A DNA stretch of 64,000 bases from Macrothele yani (Eukaryota > Arthropoda > Arachnida > Araneae > Macrothelidae), in the NCBI GenBank assembly GCA_039090855.1, contig CM077025.1, forward strand, positions 93,352,489-93,416,488, given 5' to 3'. Below the pieces are notes generated by a model. It ran no database searches. It was not told the origin of the DNA and saw only the letters and a program-made list of their open reading frames with translations. The first letter of the stretch is position 1; every line of letters begins with the position of its first letter. Positions 20,690-32,654 of this stretch are shown piece after piece. Made by a program: the position numbers and the translations under genes.

Positions 20690-22505
20690 TCAAATTTGAT
20701 CACCAAGAAGTAGCACCGTTTTACTGCGCAACATTCAAAAGTGAGGGATTTCCCATTTCGATTCTAAAAATGGAAAACACAAAGTGCGTATGGACAAAAA
20801 TTTTGAACTTCGCAATGCTCACAAATAACATTTTGAAAGAGAAATTAAATGCTGGGATCAGCACACATCAGGGCTTTTTCTTTGGAAATGTTTTATGAAC
20901 TCTGTGAATACCAGGAGAGTAGAAAAGAACTTCTGCAGTACAAATGAAGAAATTCGGGCTATAAGGAAGATAACATGATTCCTCTGTACAAAGTTTCGCT
21001 TGCAAATTTTGTTTGAAACTGGAATCATAATATTTTGACTTTTGTAAAACATTATTTACGTAGGGTAAAGTGCGCACGCACCCCATAAACCATTTACGAA
21101 ATTAAAACAGTCAGTTTCTTCGTTTGTAATCAATTCAATTTCTTTTTAGGATTTGAACAAGTAAGACTTTTGTTTTGGTAACAAAAACATTGACATAAAA
21201 AATAGGTTAAAGGATTTCTTTTGAACGTGTTCAAAGTCGGCATTTTCTTGACTTTTAATTAAAACAGCGAGTTTTTATTATGAGAGATAGCATTTTCAGA
21301 ACCCATAAGGCTTAAGACTATTTCTTGCGTTTTTAATAATGGCAAGTTTTTGGTGGCCAGAGAGAAAGGCGAAGGTTTGAGTTTTCTCAGACACATGCTA
21401 CACTTCCAAAGTGATGTAATTTGCGCTTTTTCGCGTAAAGAAATAAAAATGAGTAATAAAGACTTCACTCGCCTTATGTAAACACGAAGCCGACACTAAC
21501 ACATGCCATGCTCTCAGCTTTGTTATAATAACCTCTGCTGACTCTGCGCTCTTGTCGTCTTGATCATCATGTCATCTCTGGAAAACTGTAGTAATTTGAA
21601 TTATCAAGATGCCGAAAAAAATTGATACGTTACATGGAATAATAACTTTTGAACCAATTAGAGGAAAGCAAAAATGTGGTGGATATAAACGGCGTGGTCA
21701 TTTCCTTTTTTAAAAATTAGGTGACGAACACATTAAAAAATCCCATTTTTCCAAATATATATTTTTGAAATATTTAGCTATGTTTTTATCAAACACTCTT
21801 TAAGAAGAGCTCAAGATTACGCTCAAAAACCTCTTAGGAAATTTCCGTCATTCCTCTCGTAAATTAACAAACTTTTCCGTGATTCCTCTCGTAAATTAAC
21901 AAAAATTTCCACCATTCCTCTCATAAATTAACAAAATTTTCCGTGATTCCTCTCGTAAATTAACAAAGCATATTCCTTATTTAACCTCTTCCGTGAAATG
22001 ACTGGAAAAAAAATCTCAATTTCACGGATTTATCGTTCACCAGAAAAATTCTGGGTTTTCATAAACCTTTCCTCAAATCTTTTCATATATTAACGGGAAA
22101 TAACCGTTTTTAAGAGGTGTTAATGGAAAATTCTGAATTTTCGGATCTCGTTCCGCAATTCCTTTCGAATATTGACAGAAAATTTCTGTTCTTACTTTTT
22201 CCGTATTCATATGACGGGGGAAAACCGGCATTTCAAGCGATTCGCTGATACTACAGGTTTGATTAATTAATAAATTTCAATCGTCTGTCGGAGGACCAGA
22301 TTTTGAAGTTCTGTAGCGAGATCGAATATTGTGGATAAAACATACTGCATCAAATTTTGGTTTGGAGCCGCCTTTGCTGCGAAATCAGTGTGGTGTCTGA
22401 CGTAAGCGGTCATCAACCGTCAACTCTTGTACGTTTTGCCTAGCCAGAAACCGATTTTGCAGTAAATACCAGTATTCATTAACACTGCAAAGAACGTAGA
22501 CGCGC
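20690..22505. other. A+T-rich intergenic stretch
   Basis: There is no recognised gene. It contains the 32-bp tandem repeat at 21840-21966 and, around it (about 21720-22240), many short blocks of the type AATTTCC or CCGTGAAAT. A few minus-strand open frames (20858-21086, 21259-21468) show no motif. Confidence 0.5.
21840..21966. repeat. 32-bp tandem repeat, four copies
   Basis: ATTCCTCTCGTAAATTAAC recurs at 21850, 21882, 21914 and 21946, an exact 32-bp period. The copies differ by a few bases (TCATAAATT in the third). Confidence 0.9.
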
Positions 22506-22509
22506 GTTT

Positions 22510-23645
22510 CTCGTTTACTCAATGCTGCCCGGAAGTCGAAGTTGCTTCAAACAACAGGCAAAAATGAAATTCTGTTGCCACCTTAGATATTCGGTAAGAA
22601 AAACGCACGAAAAACGGATCTCTGTTTACGCTGAAAGTGCGGTGGCCTAAAACTGTCTTCAAGTGGTTTCCCAGGTTTAAAAATGGAGCTTCTTCCGTAT
22701 AGAAGATGGATCTCATCTTGGAAAAGACCATTAACAGCTGTAACCGATAATCGTTATGCAAATTCGTGCTATGATCAGAGACAACAGACTCCTCACCATC
22801 GGAGAAATTGCAGCAGAGACTGGTCTGTCGTTTGGTTCTGTTCAAGCCATCCTCACTGACAAATTGAACATGAAACGTGTCAGTGCCAAGTTCATTTCTC
22901 GTCTTCTGAACGACGAACAGAACAACCATCGTGTCACAATTTTTGTCTGAGTTGTTTTAACGTGCAACAGGAGATGCGAACCTTTTACAGACAATTGTGA
23001 CGAGTTATGAAACCGGGGTCTATGGTTATAAATCCGAAACAAAGGTCCAAATATTTCGGTGGAATACCCCTCCCCCAAAAAAAATTCTAAAAAAGCGTTT
23101 CAGTTGCAACCGTACGTTTAAGTCCTGCTTGTGTCGTTTTTCGATATCGAAGGATTGGTGCATTGGGAATTCCTACCGTGTGGCTCCACTTTAATGTTGC
23201 ACATTAATTAGAAATCCTGAAACGCCCGAGGACTGCAGTCGGTCGCAAGAGGAAGGGTAAGAAAGCCAGTGGATCGATGCTTCACCACAACAACGCGCCA
23301 AGCCTCACTACTCTGTCGATCATCCAATTCTTGGCTGCAAAATGTGTTCCGGTGCTCCATCACCCGCCTTATTCACCGGATTTAGCACCGAGTGACTTCT
23401 GACTGTTTTGTTAGACAAGCATCACTGCTCTGTCGATCATCCAATTCTTGGCTGCAAAATTTGTTCCAGTGCTCAATCTCCCGCCTTATTCACCGGATTT
23501 AGCACCGAGTGACTTCTGACTGTTTTGTTAGACAATAATGAAAGGTAAAAGTTTTAACTTTATGTGAGACATCAAAGGTAATATAACGAGTGTCTTAAAG
23601 GGCATTTCAAACAGTACTTTTATAGGTGTTCCTAACAACTGCAGA
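22510..23645 (+). pseudogene. mariner transposase pseudogene with internal tandem duplication
   Basis: Frames in order give VFKWFPRFKNG (N-terminal helix-turn-helix, about 22650), then RDNRLLTIGEIAAETGLSFG and SVQAILTDKLNMKRVSAKFI (second helix-turn-helix, 22780-22900). Near 23280 come HHNNAP-like remnants of the second-Asp block, then HHPPYSPDLAPSDF-like remnants, the mariner signature around the third Asp (D34D). The region 23312-23428 is repeated in tandem at 23429-23545. The first-Asp block was not found. Clear inverted ends were not seen. Confidence 0.8.
23312..23545. repeat. 117-bp tandem duplication inside mariner
   Basis: TCTGTCGATCATCCAATTC begins at 23312 and again at 23429. The two 117-bp units differ by only a few bases, so this duplication is younger than much of the decay of the host element. 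Confidence 0.9.
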
Positions 23646-23656
23646 ACCACTGAAAT

Positions 23657-23658
<2 letters not shown>

Positions 23659-23722
<64 letters not shown>
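23659..23722. repeat. (GT)n(GC)n microsatellite
   Basis: About 27 GT units are followed by about five GC units. Such alternating purine-pyrimidine tracts can adopt Z-DNA; no function is implied. Confidence 0.97.
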
Positions 23723-23723
<1 letters not shown>

Positions 23724-23956
23724 GATAGGGATTTTTTCGAAGGAAATTAATATGTGTAATTCTACTCTATATTTCTATCTTCGGTAAAAATATTCACCTC
23801 ATTTGTTTAGCACACCTTGTATACTGGTGCCATATATGCTATCCAACAGGTGTATGATCTTTAAAGTAGAGGTTTGTAGAAAAACGTAAGCAAGAGAAAC
23901 ATCTTTGTGAAATTAAAAACTGAATTTAAAGAAAATATAATAGACTATATACACAT

Positions 23957-26900
23957 GCATGTAAGGTCAGGTGATGCGTAACATCACAGCCTCTCCTTGA
24001 CAAATGTCAACCCCGCCTTCTCGTGGTGCATCCTGTTCCTACTAAAGGGGCTCTGACGACCGCCAATAGCTGTATAACTATACCATCGGGATTAGAGGAA
24101 ATTCTATCCCACACTCACCAACCCGCTTGGCCAGCGTGGTGAGTTATGGCCAAACCCCTCCAAAATGACTCCACAACTTAAATCTTGGCCCTCAGTCTCC
24201 GGCAGCTGGAATGTACCTGGCCAAGGCAGCGGCCAGTGCGACATGAAGGCAGAGGGTGCTAAGAATCCCCGGAGGACCGGACTAGGCTGCCATCTGATGC
24301 TGACCTTGGCAACGTACAATGGACGCTCCCTATCTTCTGATTCAAGGCTTCTTGAATTGGAAGAGGAACTACAAAGGATCAAGTGGGACATCGTGGGGTT
24401 AAGTGAGGTAAGGAGAAAAGGAGAAGATCTCATCGAACTGAAAAGTGGACATCTCTTCTACTATCGTGGGACAAATACTGGCAGAACCAGTGGTGTGGGA
24501 TTTATAATAAACAAGAAACTGAAGGACAAAGTTGTAGAAGTTGAAAGTTCCTCTGACAGAGCTGCACGACTCGTTATCCAACTCTCGAAAAGATACCAGG
24601 CTCAGATTATTCAAACTTATGCACCCACCACAAGTCATCCTGAAGAAGAAATTGAAGAATTTTATGAGGAAATTTGTCATCTAAATAATAAAGGTAAGCA
24701 GCACTTGAAAACAATTATGGGAGATTTCAATGCAAAAATAGGGCAACGGCAACAGTATGAAACTTCAGTAGGTAAATTCGGCAACAGAAACCAGTGTGGA
24801 AATACTCTCGTTGAGTTTGCAGAGGCAGAAGGGTTTTTCATCTTGAACTCCTTCTTCAAGAAAAAGCCACACAGGAAATGGACATGGAGACATCCAAATG
24901 GGACGACAAGTGAAATTGATTTTATTATGTGTAACAAAAATTTCGTCATAGAAGACTGCAGTGTGCTAAACAAGTTCAACACAGGTAGTGACCATAGATT
25001 GGTGAGATGTAAGATGCACCTCAACACTAAACTTGAACGTGGCAAGCTCATAAGACAAACAAAATCTATTGACATAACCAACCTTAAAAAACACCATAAT
25101 ACCTTCAAGTTGGAACTGAAGAACAGGTTCTCTGCTTTAGAAGGCCTAACATCGGAAGAAGTGGACATCTCTGAATTTAACAGAAAAGTAACCAAAGCTC
25201 TTATGGAAACAGCAACAAAATTAGCTATGTCTAAGAACAAGTTGCATGTAAATAAATTATCAGGAAAAACGAAAATGTTGATGCAAAAAAGAAGAGAGAT
25301 GAAGACAACTAAAGAAAATGTGACTTCCAAAGTGGAATATATAGAGCTATGCAAGACAGTACGAAAAAGTATCACTGAAGACGTAAGAAAATTCAACTGT
25401 GAACTAGTGAGGAAAGCAATTGAAAACAACCAAAGCCTAAAGATAGCAAAGGGACATCTCAGTAAGGGAAGAAAACAGATTATGGCACTGAGAAAAGAAG
25501 ATGGTTCTGTAACAAGAAATAGAGGCGAAATTTTGACAAGAGTGAAAGATTTCTACTCCAAATTATATGAAAGGGATGATACATGCACTCCAGACATCAT
25601 GAAAGATACCAGTACCAGAGTTCCTCCAGTCCTTCCAGCAGAAGTTGCACATGCAATCAAGAACATGAAGCGGGGAAAAGCTCCAGGAGAAGATGGAATT
25701 ACTGTAGACATCATACAAGAAGCAAGTGGAGAAATCGAAACAGTACTCGCCCAAATTTTCACTCGATGCCTTAATGAAGGAAATATTCCTGAGGATTGGA
25801 ACACCGCTACAATGATCCTGCTACATAAGAAAGGTGACATTCAGGATCTCGGAAACTACAGACCTATCAGCCTCCTATCAGTAGTTTATAAAATCTTCAC
25901 TAAAGTTCTTTCACACCGCTTGAAGGTAACACTGGACATGGCTCAACCGAGAGAACAAGCTGGATTCAGGAGTGGCTACAGCACAATAGATCATATCCAC
26001 GTACTGAGAGAACTAATTGAAAGAGCGAGGGAATATGAACTTCCATTGTGCATGGCTTTTATCGATTATGAAAAAGCCTTTGATTCGGTGAAACCATCAG
26101 CAGTTACAATGGCTCTGAAAACCTGCGGTATTGAAGATGCATACATTAATATTATTAACATCTATGAAAATGCAAGTGCAAAGATTAGGCTGTTTGAAAA
26201 TACAACACACATAAAAATTGGAAAGGGAGTGAGACAAATTGACACCATATCTCCGAAGCTCTTTAATGCCACATTGGAGGGTGTTTTTCAGTCACTGAGC
26301 TGGGAAAACAAGGGGATAAAGATTAATGGAGATTATCTAACCCACCTTCGTTTTGCTGATGACGTAGTCATTTTTGCAACTACCCCATCAGAGCTGCAGA
26401 GTATGATCCAGGAACTTGCTGACAAGAGTAAAGAAGTGGGATTAAAAATGAACTTTCAGAAGACAAAAGTGATGTTTAATGCTTTTACAAGAAATGAAGA
26501 TTTATCGATTGATGGAGAAAAGCTGGAGATAACAGACACGTACGTTTATCTTGGACAGCAGATATCAAGTGAGGGTCACATTGATGAAGAAATTAATCGG
26601 CGTACAAAACTTGCCTGGAGAGGTTTTGGAAGAAACAGCATAATTTTCAAGAGCAATATGCCAATATGTCTTAAAAGAAAAGTGTTTGATCAATGCATCC
26701 TTCCAGTGCTTACGTATGGTGCAGAGACGTGAACCTTAACTAAAAGAGACATACAAAGGCTGCAGACAACTCAAAGAAGCATGGAGAGGTGCATACTTGG
26801 TGTAACCAGGAGAGATAAGAAGAGGAACTCGTGGATCCGAAAAATGACAAGAGTGGAAGACATCATGATCAGAGTTAAATCCCTGAAATGGCAATGGGCT

Positions 26901-27136
26901 GGACATACTGCCAGAAGGACAGATCATCGATGGACAGCCGAAATTTTAGATTGGATTCCAAGGGACAGGAAAAGACCCAGAAGAAGATCACATGGGAGAT
27001 GGGTGGATGAAATTCGAAAGTATGCAGGGGTGTCATGGAGGAGACTGGCACAAGACAGACCGTTGTGGAGGAAACTTGGGGAGACCTTCGTCCAGCAGTG
27101 GATTGATAATGGTTGACAATGATGATGATGATGATG
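23957..27136 (+). mobile_element. RTE-clade LINE, full length, 10-bp target-site duplication
   Basis: The direct repeat ATATACACAT at 23947-23956 and 27137-27146 exactly flanks a 3.18-kb unit with one long frame (endonuclease plus reverse transcriptase). The 3' untranslated part is only about 20 bp and ends in TGATGATGATGATGA. Size, domain order, minimal 3' UTR and trinucleotide tail are all characteristic of RTE retrotransposons. It mobilises itself by target-primed reverse transcription. Three older 3' fragments of related elements lie at 17262, 20110 and 43175. Confidence 0.92.
24165..27116 (+). pseudogene. RTE endonuclease/reverse transcriptase, one nonsense codon
   Basis: From ATG 24165 a single frame of 983 codons runs to TGA 27114-27116, interrupted only by TGA 26730-26732. 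There the context ET-stop-TL suggests a former Trp (TGG). An apurinic/apyrimidinic-type endonuclease covers about residues 45-285: Asn52, Glu81, MGDFNAKIG (Asp187, Asn189), SEIDFI (Asp252) and GSDHRLV (Asp276, His277). Reverse transcriptase covers about 540-800: NYRPISLLSVVYKI, AFIDYEKAFDSV (Asp634) and LRFADDVVIF (Asp732, Asp733). GVRQIDTISP has Ile where GVRQGD is usual. The C-terminal tail after the stop includes RRSHGRWVDEIRKYAG. Catalytic residues are intact; the stop removes the last 127 residues. It could be an old but slowly decaying copy, or a polymorphic null allele. Confidence 0.92.
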
Positions 27137-27146
27137 ATATACACAT

Positions 27147-28238
27147 TTAAATGAGTGAGACGTGGGAAAAGGAAATAAAACACATCAACTTTTAAACAAG
27201 AACCTCAGAGATTGATATTTTAAGTTGAATTTCTTTATTTAGAACTTTGGCATGTTCTTACAGTTTATAAATGAAATTCCCAATAAAGGCCGCGGTAGGG
27301 ATTGTCGGATTTAGTGTGAACGACGGAGTTAATGAGCACGAAATTAATTAGATTAAGTTATTTTCAGTCTGTTTAGTAAAAATGCGAATGTTAGCAATTT
27401 ACACGTAACAATTGTTTTGATCTAGTCTATGAATTCATGAAATAACTTTAACAAAAACAGCATAGTTAATTACGACTCGGCCTTTTATTCCCCAGAATAA
27501 AACTTATTAAATCTTTTTAAGCAGAGGGCTTTGGTGTTAACAGAGAAAAATTTGTTTTTAAAGAGCGTTTTAATATCATTAAGAAAATCATTTACATGGC
27601 TACAGATAGTGCACTTTCATTTCTGTGTATTTTGAATCGTTTAAATAAAAGTTACTTTTTCTAATGTGAAACTGTATTTGACCGAAAATTAGCGAAGGAA
27701 AAAAGCTTCTAAAAGAGCTGCGACGTACTTCGTTCAAGCAGTCTGAATAATGTTAAAACATGTATCCACTTAAACTGAATTGTTCACCCACTTCCTCCAT
27801 GAAAGCATTAGGAGTTGTAACATTGCATGAAGCGATTTATCTCCGTTTGTTAAAATTTTAATCAAGAACTGCGTTTTATTCAGGAAATAAACGAGAGGCT
27901 AAGCTCGTTCTTGAGAAAAAATAAAACAAAAGCGGATGGAGCAAATTCTTGCCTTTACTTGATGCTGAATTGTTGGAAACATTTATCCTCATTTAGCGGC
28001 ATATTGGGCAAATATTTGTTCCCGTGATGGGATAGGACTTGAGCTCTCCATGATTGCGTATCAACATCTAGTCTTACTTTTGACTACGTTTTTTGAAGAG
28101 GAAAAAAGTACGTGTTTATGTTACCAGTATATCGGTCTGTCTGTCTTTGGCAACCATATCGAGGCAGATAATCCGGTTCGTAAAGGATTTTATGCTTGGG
28201 GAAGCCTAATCAGTGAGAACAAGTACTGATGCTTAATT
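27147..28238. other. A+T-rich intergenic stretch
   Basis: I see no coding potential, tandem array or known repeat. A short CTGTCTGTC motif near 28135 foreshadows the dispersed repeat that starts at 28239. Confidence 0.5.
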
Positions 28239-28969
28239 TTACGCTTTCTAACCGTAGGTTGAAGAAGCGTATATGCTCCAGTTTTGTCTGTCTGTCCGTC
28301 TGTCCGCACGATAACTCGTGTAAAAATGGTTCGAATTCGATGAAATTTTAGTATGTGGTTGGGAACAACCTGGAAAGGAACCCTATTGAAAATGGGCGAA
28401 TTGGGATCAAAGGACAGGACATAGTTGCGGGATCCATTCCATCGCCTTTATACGTAAAAACATAGCTTACGTAAAAATGCTTCGATTGCGACAAAACTTC
28501 TTGTTCTCCCGAAGATGTATTGAACCAATTCTGTTTAATATCGTCGAAATGGGGTCAAAGGTCGCGGCACCGGAGCGAGATTTATTCCACAGCCATTATC
28601 CTCATAACCTGACTAAAAATGCTTCTATTGTGACAAAACTTTAGTATGTTGTTCCGGAGGTATACTGAATCAATTCTATTTAATAAAATCGAAATGGGGT
28701 CAAAGGTCGCGGCCCAGGAGCGAGATTTATTAAACAGCCATTATCCTCATAACCTGACTAAAAATGGTTCTATTGCCAAAAAAGTTAAGTATGTTATTCC
28801 GGAGGTATACTGAATCAATTCTGTTTAATATTATCGAAATGGGTTCAAAGGTCAGGTCACAGGAGCGAGATTTATTCCACAGCCATTATCCTCATAACTT
28901 GAGTTATGATTTCTGGTATGTTGGAAAGCGTATCATAATCAATGCATTGCATGATTTTACTAACTTGTT
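28239..28969 (+). repeat. Dispersed repeat R145, copy 1 (four units)
   Basis: It begins TTACGCTTTCTAACCGTAGG and AGAAGCGTATATGCTCC, then a CTGTCTGTCCGTCTGTCCG tract and CGCACGATAACTCG. Four tandem units of 142-151 bp follow, each starting near AAAAATGSTTC (28322, 28473, 28615, 28760). Each contains GGGGTCAAAGGTC or a variant, an AGGAGCG block and a CATAACTT-like end. It ends GCATGATTTTACTAACTTG. The same start and end define the copies at 29798, 36149 and 51021. Open frames inside are not conserved between copies. Confidence 0.9.
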
Positions 28970-29252
28970 GTCATTTTGCTAAGCACAACGGCGACGGTAT
29001 AGAACGAATTCAGATTACATTTTATTCTCTAAGGTTGCTCTTAAAACTAATTTCCCTTCAAAGACATCTATCAGGAAGCCCATTTTGTACATATTTTTAA
29101 CACCAAATAATTAACAAGTTTTCCTACAGGGGCGAGTAAAACTACGTTATATTTTCTTCAATGTCTCTGCTTGTGAATGCCCGATTCGGAAAATTATTTC
29201 TATGTGAAATGTGGCATAGAACATGTTGTGGAATGTTTTTCATATAATTTCC

Positions 29253-29312
29253 AATTTTTCGTAACATATAATTTGGCCGCCCCTAGCGGCCAAATATATG
29301 CTACGAAAAATT
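29253..29312. repeat. Near-perfect hairpin, 28-bp arms
   Basis: The arm 29253-29280 (AATTTTTCGTAACATATAAT then TTGGCCGC) pairs with 29286-29312 (GCGGCCAAATATATGC then TACGAAAAATT), with one mismatch and a two-base bulge around a five-base loop. It lies directly beside the truncated Tc1-D copy. Confidence 0.8.
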
Positions 29313-29339
29313 ATCATTTTTTTTTCTGATTGTAATATA

Positions 29340-29713
29340 AACTGCTGGCCACCCAAAATGCAACACCAAGAAGGACACGAGATAGCAAAGCCAGATATAC
29401 TGGACACATAACAACAGATACAAAGATGATACGATTGAGCTTACAGGCCCGTGCGACTTGCGGAACACAGAGACATCAATAGTTCGTGTGGCTCCCATGG
29501 CTGGCAATAACGGCCGCTACACGCCGCGGCATCGAACGAAAGAGGATTTGGATGTGGGTTTGGGGTATGTCTGTCCAGGTTGCTTCCATACGTTGCCACA
29601 GTTCATCAGGCGTAGCCGCGGGTGGTGCTTACCGGGCCACTCAGTTGCTGATCAGCGACCAGACGTGTTCGATGGGCGACATATCGGGAGAACAGGTGGG
29701 CCACGTCACCAGT
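29340..29713 (-). mobile_element. Tc1-D fragment, truncated
   Basis: It begins with the Tc1-D terminal repeat (ACTGCTGGCCACCCAAAATG) and stays closely similar to 8773-9125, including GACCAGACGTGTTCGATGGG. It stops at about 29713. On the minus strand it encodes the last residues of a Tc1-D transposase, ending in TNY-type remnants. The rest of the element is gone. Confidence 0.85.
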
Positions 29714-29797
29714 GAACTCATTTTGGTAAACTCATTTTTACATTTCAAAGTATTTAAAAGATGAGCTCATTACTCATGAGAATTCGGCGTTACCTTT

Positions 29798-30400
29798 TTA
29801 CGCTTTCCAACCATAGGTTGAGGAAGCGTATGTGCTCCAGCTTTGTCCGCCTGGCTGTCTGTCCGTCCGCACGATAACTCGCGTGTAAAAATGGTTCGAT
29901 TTCGTTTAAAATTTAGTATGGGGTAGGGGACCACCTGGGAACGAACCCTTTTGAAAATGGACGAAATTGGGTCAAAGGTCAGGACATAAGAACGGAATCT
30001 ATTCCACCGCCCTTATGTGTCATAACTTGACTAGAAATGGTTCGATTTCGATGAAATTTTTGTATGTGGTAGGGGACCACCTGGGGACAAATGCTATTGA
30101 AAATGGATGAAATGGGGTAAAAGGTCAGGACATAAGAACGAGATCCATTTCATTGTCCTTATGCGTCATAACGTACGTAAAAATGCTTTGATTGCGACAA
30201 AAGTTAATCATGTTATTCCGGAGGTATACTGAACCGGTTCTGTTGAATATCATGGAAAAGGGGTCAAAGGTCAGAACACAGGAGCGAGATTTATTCCATA
30301 GCCATTATCCTCATAACTTCAGTAATAACCTTAGTAATGATTTCTGGTATGTTGGAAAGCGCATCATAATCAATGCATTGCATGATTTTACTAACTTGTT
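29798..30400 (+). repeat. Dispersed repeat R145, copy 2 (three units)
   Basis: It has the same start (TTACGCTTTCCAACC), CTGTCTGTCCGTCCGCACG tract and end (CATGATTTTACTAACTTG) as copy 1. It has three units only, at 29887, 30033 and 30179, a spacing of 146 bp each. The first two units are of the TTCGATTTCGATGAAATTTT-like type and the last is of the GCGACAAAA type. Confidence 0.9.
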
Positions 30401-31764
30401 TCTTTTACGTGTAGAAACAATTCGAGTTTACACGAAACCAATTCCAACTGTCAAGGATATACCTCTAAAGCTACGGCCGTCAAGCCAAGGAATTTCAGGT
30501 TTTGAAAATGAAAATTCTTCTGAAACAAATATTCGGTGTGTCGATAATTTACAGAAATTAATTAACATTGAACTTTCAAAAAAAATTGTCTGACTTATTG
30601 TAGGCGTTTGTTCAACAACTGTAGTGCAAAATAATCAACATAGGTACAAAAAGCTGAAGTGTAACGCAGTAAACCGTCTGTACACGATACGAATTTGAAG
30701 AAACACCACTGACTGCAGTAAAGTTAAAAAACTTTACTGATCTAAAACCAATATACACAAATAAAATGTTAAATCTTTCAAGAACACTGTTCCCATCCTC
30801 AGACAGAATTAATGATGTACATGTCCAATTATATATACATGTTTGTGAGGCTCGAGAATCCGTATAAAGATTGAAATGAGCTTGCGCTGAACGGACGAAT
30901 AGTGTACCAACCCGTTGAAATGGCCAAGTTTCAGAAAATCATGGCATAGATCTGATCTAATGGCATTCCCAAAACGGAAAACGACCTTAGTAACAAGTTG
31001 CAAGGTAAGTATATTAAAAAATTGATTTCAAAACACAAATATACATTGAGATAAAACACATTAAGCAAGCACAAAAATTATTGATACGACGTGGGCTGAG
31101 AGCTCGAACCAAGTCCTGGGATTGGCAAGATTGACTCTCAGTAGAACCCACTTCCCCATTTGGGACCAAGCTCGGATTCTAACGATACAACGCAATTTGT
31201 CCTCTTTGCTTTTGGCTGAAATCGTATGCATTCATGCCCTTAAGGACATATGCTGCAATGGTTCGTCGCAATGATTTGTCGCCCTGAGCCATGGAGGGAC
31301 TTGTTTTACATAATCTCTGTATTTCGTTCGAGATCTTAAACCAATGTCGTATCAATAATTTTTTCGCTTAATTAATGTGTTTTATTTCAATGTATATTTG
31401 TGTTTTCACATCAATTTTCTAATACACTTACCTGGCAACTTGAAAGGATTACAGCTACAGTATCAAGAGTATATTTAGAAGTTTTATGAACTATATTATA
31501 AACAGTGCATTTGTCCTTTTCTTAAAGATAACTGAAAGTTTTTTTCAGATTAAAAGATCTCAAGGTTAAAAAGATTATTTTGTTTCGTAATATCACAATG
31601 AAATAAAAATACTTAATTTGTGATTTCTCCTACGGCGAAAAAATAAAATTTTTGATATGTCCTCCAACAGAAAATAAAATGACTAAATCACTAGCATTAA
31701 TGAAGAAAGAAATTAATCATCGTGCAATTAGTTTCGCTTTGAACGTGCGTGCGACTTCAAAGAC
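30401..31764. other. A+T-rich stretch, mostly featureless
   Basis: No gene was recognised. At about 30765-30810, read in reverse, the sequence contains GAGGATGGGAACAGTG and TTCTTGAAAGATTTAACA, a motif type that recurs in different form at 63790-63850. Near 31090-31140 a tRNA-like GGTTCGAGCTC is visible in reverse, but without a convincing partner box. Confidence 0.45.
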
Positions 31765-31838
31765 CTTCTGGCTCAGTAATTAAGACGCGCGGATTGTGTA
31801 GACCCAACTTCGTCGACTTCGGTTCGATTCACGGTACT
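31765..31838 (+). repeat. tRNA-like sequence (possible SINE head)
   Basis: TGGCTCAGTAATTAAGACGC resembles an A box and TTCGGTTCGATTCACGG a B box, about 45 bp apart. The terminal stems do not close well. It may be the head of a decayed SINE. Confidence 0.45.
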
Positions 31839-32475
31839 GACGCGAAAGGATTTTCGGGGGCAAGAGCAAAAAGATTCGGTGTTTCAGATTTAAGTGAAAT
31901 TTCTGTGTAAATACGGAAAAATGTGAAACGTAATTTTCTGAAATAAACGGAATTACTGACTGCGGAAAATCTGTGAAAATTTGGAAGTTAAAAAACAAAA
32001 AAAAAACCAGGCAGTTTTAAAAACGGAAATTTCGTTGAAAGACGGACACCTTCCTGTAAATTTGCTGCAAGTTAATTTCAGAAAATTTCCGTGAATTTAC
32101 ACCACTTATTCTTTACTTTGTAGCGATTTCCTCTCTGCCAGAGAGCGCGTGAGTAATTTTATCGCGTGTTTCACGTGACCAGGTACGTACGCTCTTTGTA
32201 ATAAATCCTTTTTTTTTTTGTCATTGAGCAAAATCAATGTGCGCTACAGTTATCTAATATATTGTTTATATTTAGGAGACTTCAAAATTGATTGAAACCA
32301 CCAACTTGGGGCAGGACACAGAATTATTTCTATTACGAAAGTCACGGTATCCTCTTTGGACAGTACTGTTATCAGGTTCCTTCTTGATACCTGCTGATAC
32401 CATAGCTCTTGAAGGTCTATCTATACATCCAGCATTGTTATGGCAGCTAGAAACATTTTGCAAACGCATTGGCAT
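31839..32475. other. Non-coding stretch
   Basis: No gene was recognised. Repeated short blocks such as GGAAATTTC and GAAAATTTCCGTGAA (about 31880-32100) recall the composition around 21840-22240, but no alignable repeat was found. A T run lies near 32211-32220. Confidence 0.45.
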
Positions 32476-32650
32476 CCCCGGTGGGCGTGTTGTCTACGGC
32501 GCTGGCATCTGACCATTCGTCCCAGATGGACAAGACTTTTGGCCTGGAAGAGAAATAGGTGTTGCATTTGTCCGTTGTCGCTGGATCTGTATTACCTCAG
32601 GAACCAGAGGCCCCAAATAAGGGACAAGCGAGAAAGAAACAAAAAAAAAC
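32476..32650 (+). mobile_element. SINE-1 copy, strongly diverged
   Basis: CCCCGGTGGGCG, GGCGCTGGCATCTGACCATT and CGTCCCAGATGG match the head. GGAACCAGAGGCCCCAAATA with AGGGACAAGCG matches the body, and an A run at about 32640 is the tail. The B box is lost. Confidence 0.7.
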
Positions 32651-32654
32651 GCAT

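Noticed and set aside
24399..25429. Minus-strand open frames of 93-250 codons opposite the RTE
   Set aside because: They are antisense shadows of the A-rich RTE frame, with Phe/Ser/Leu-rich composition and no motifs.
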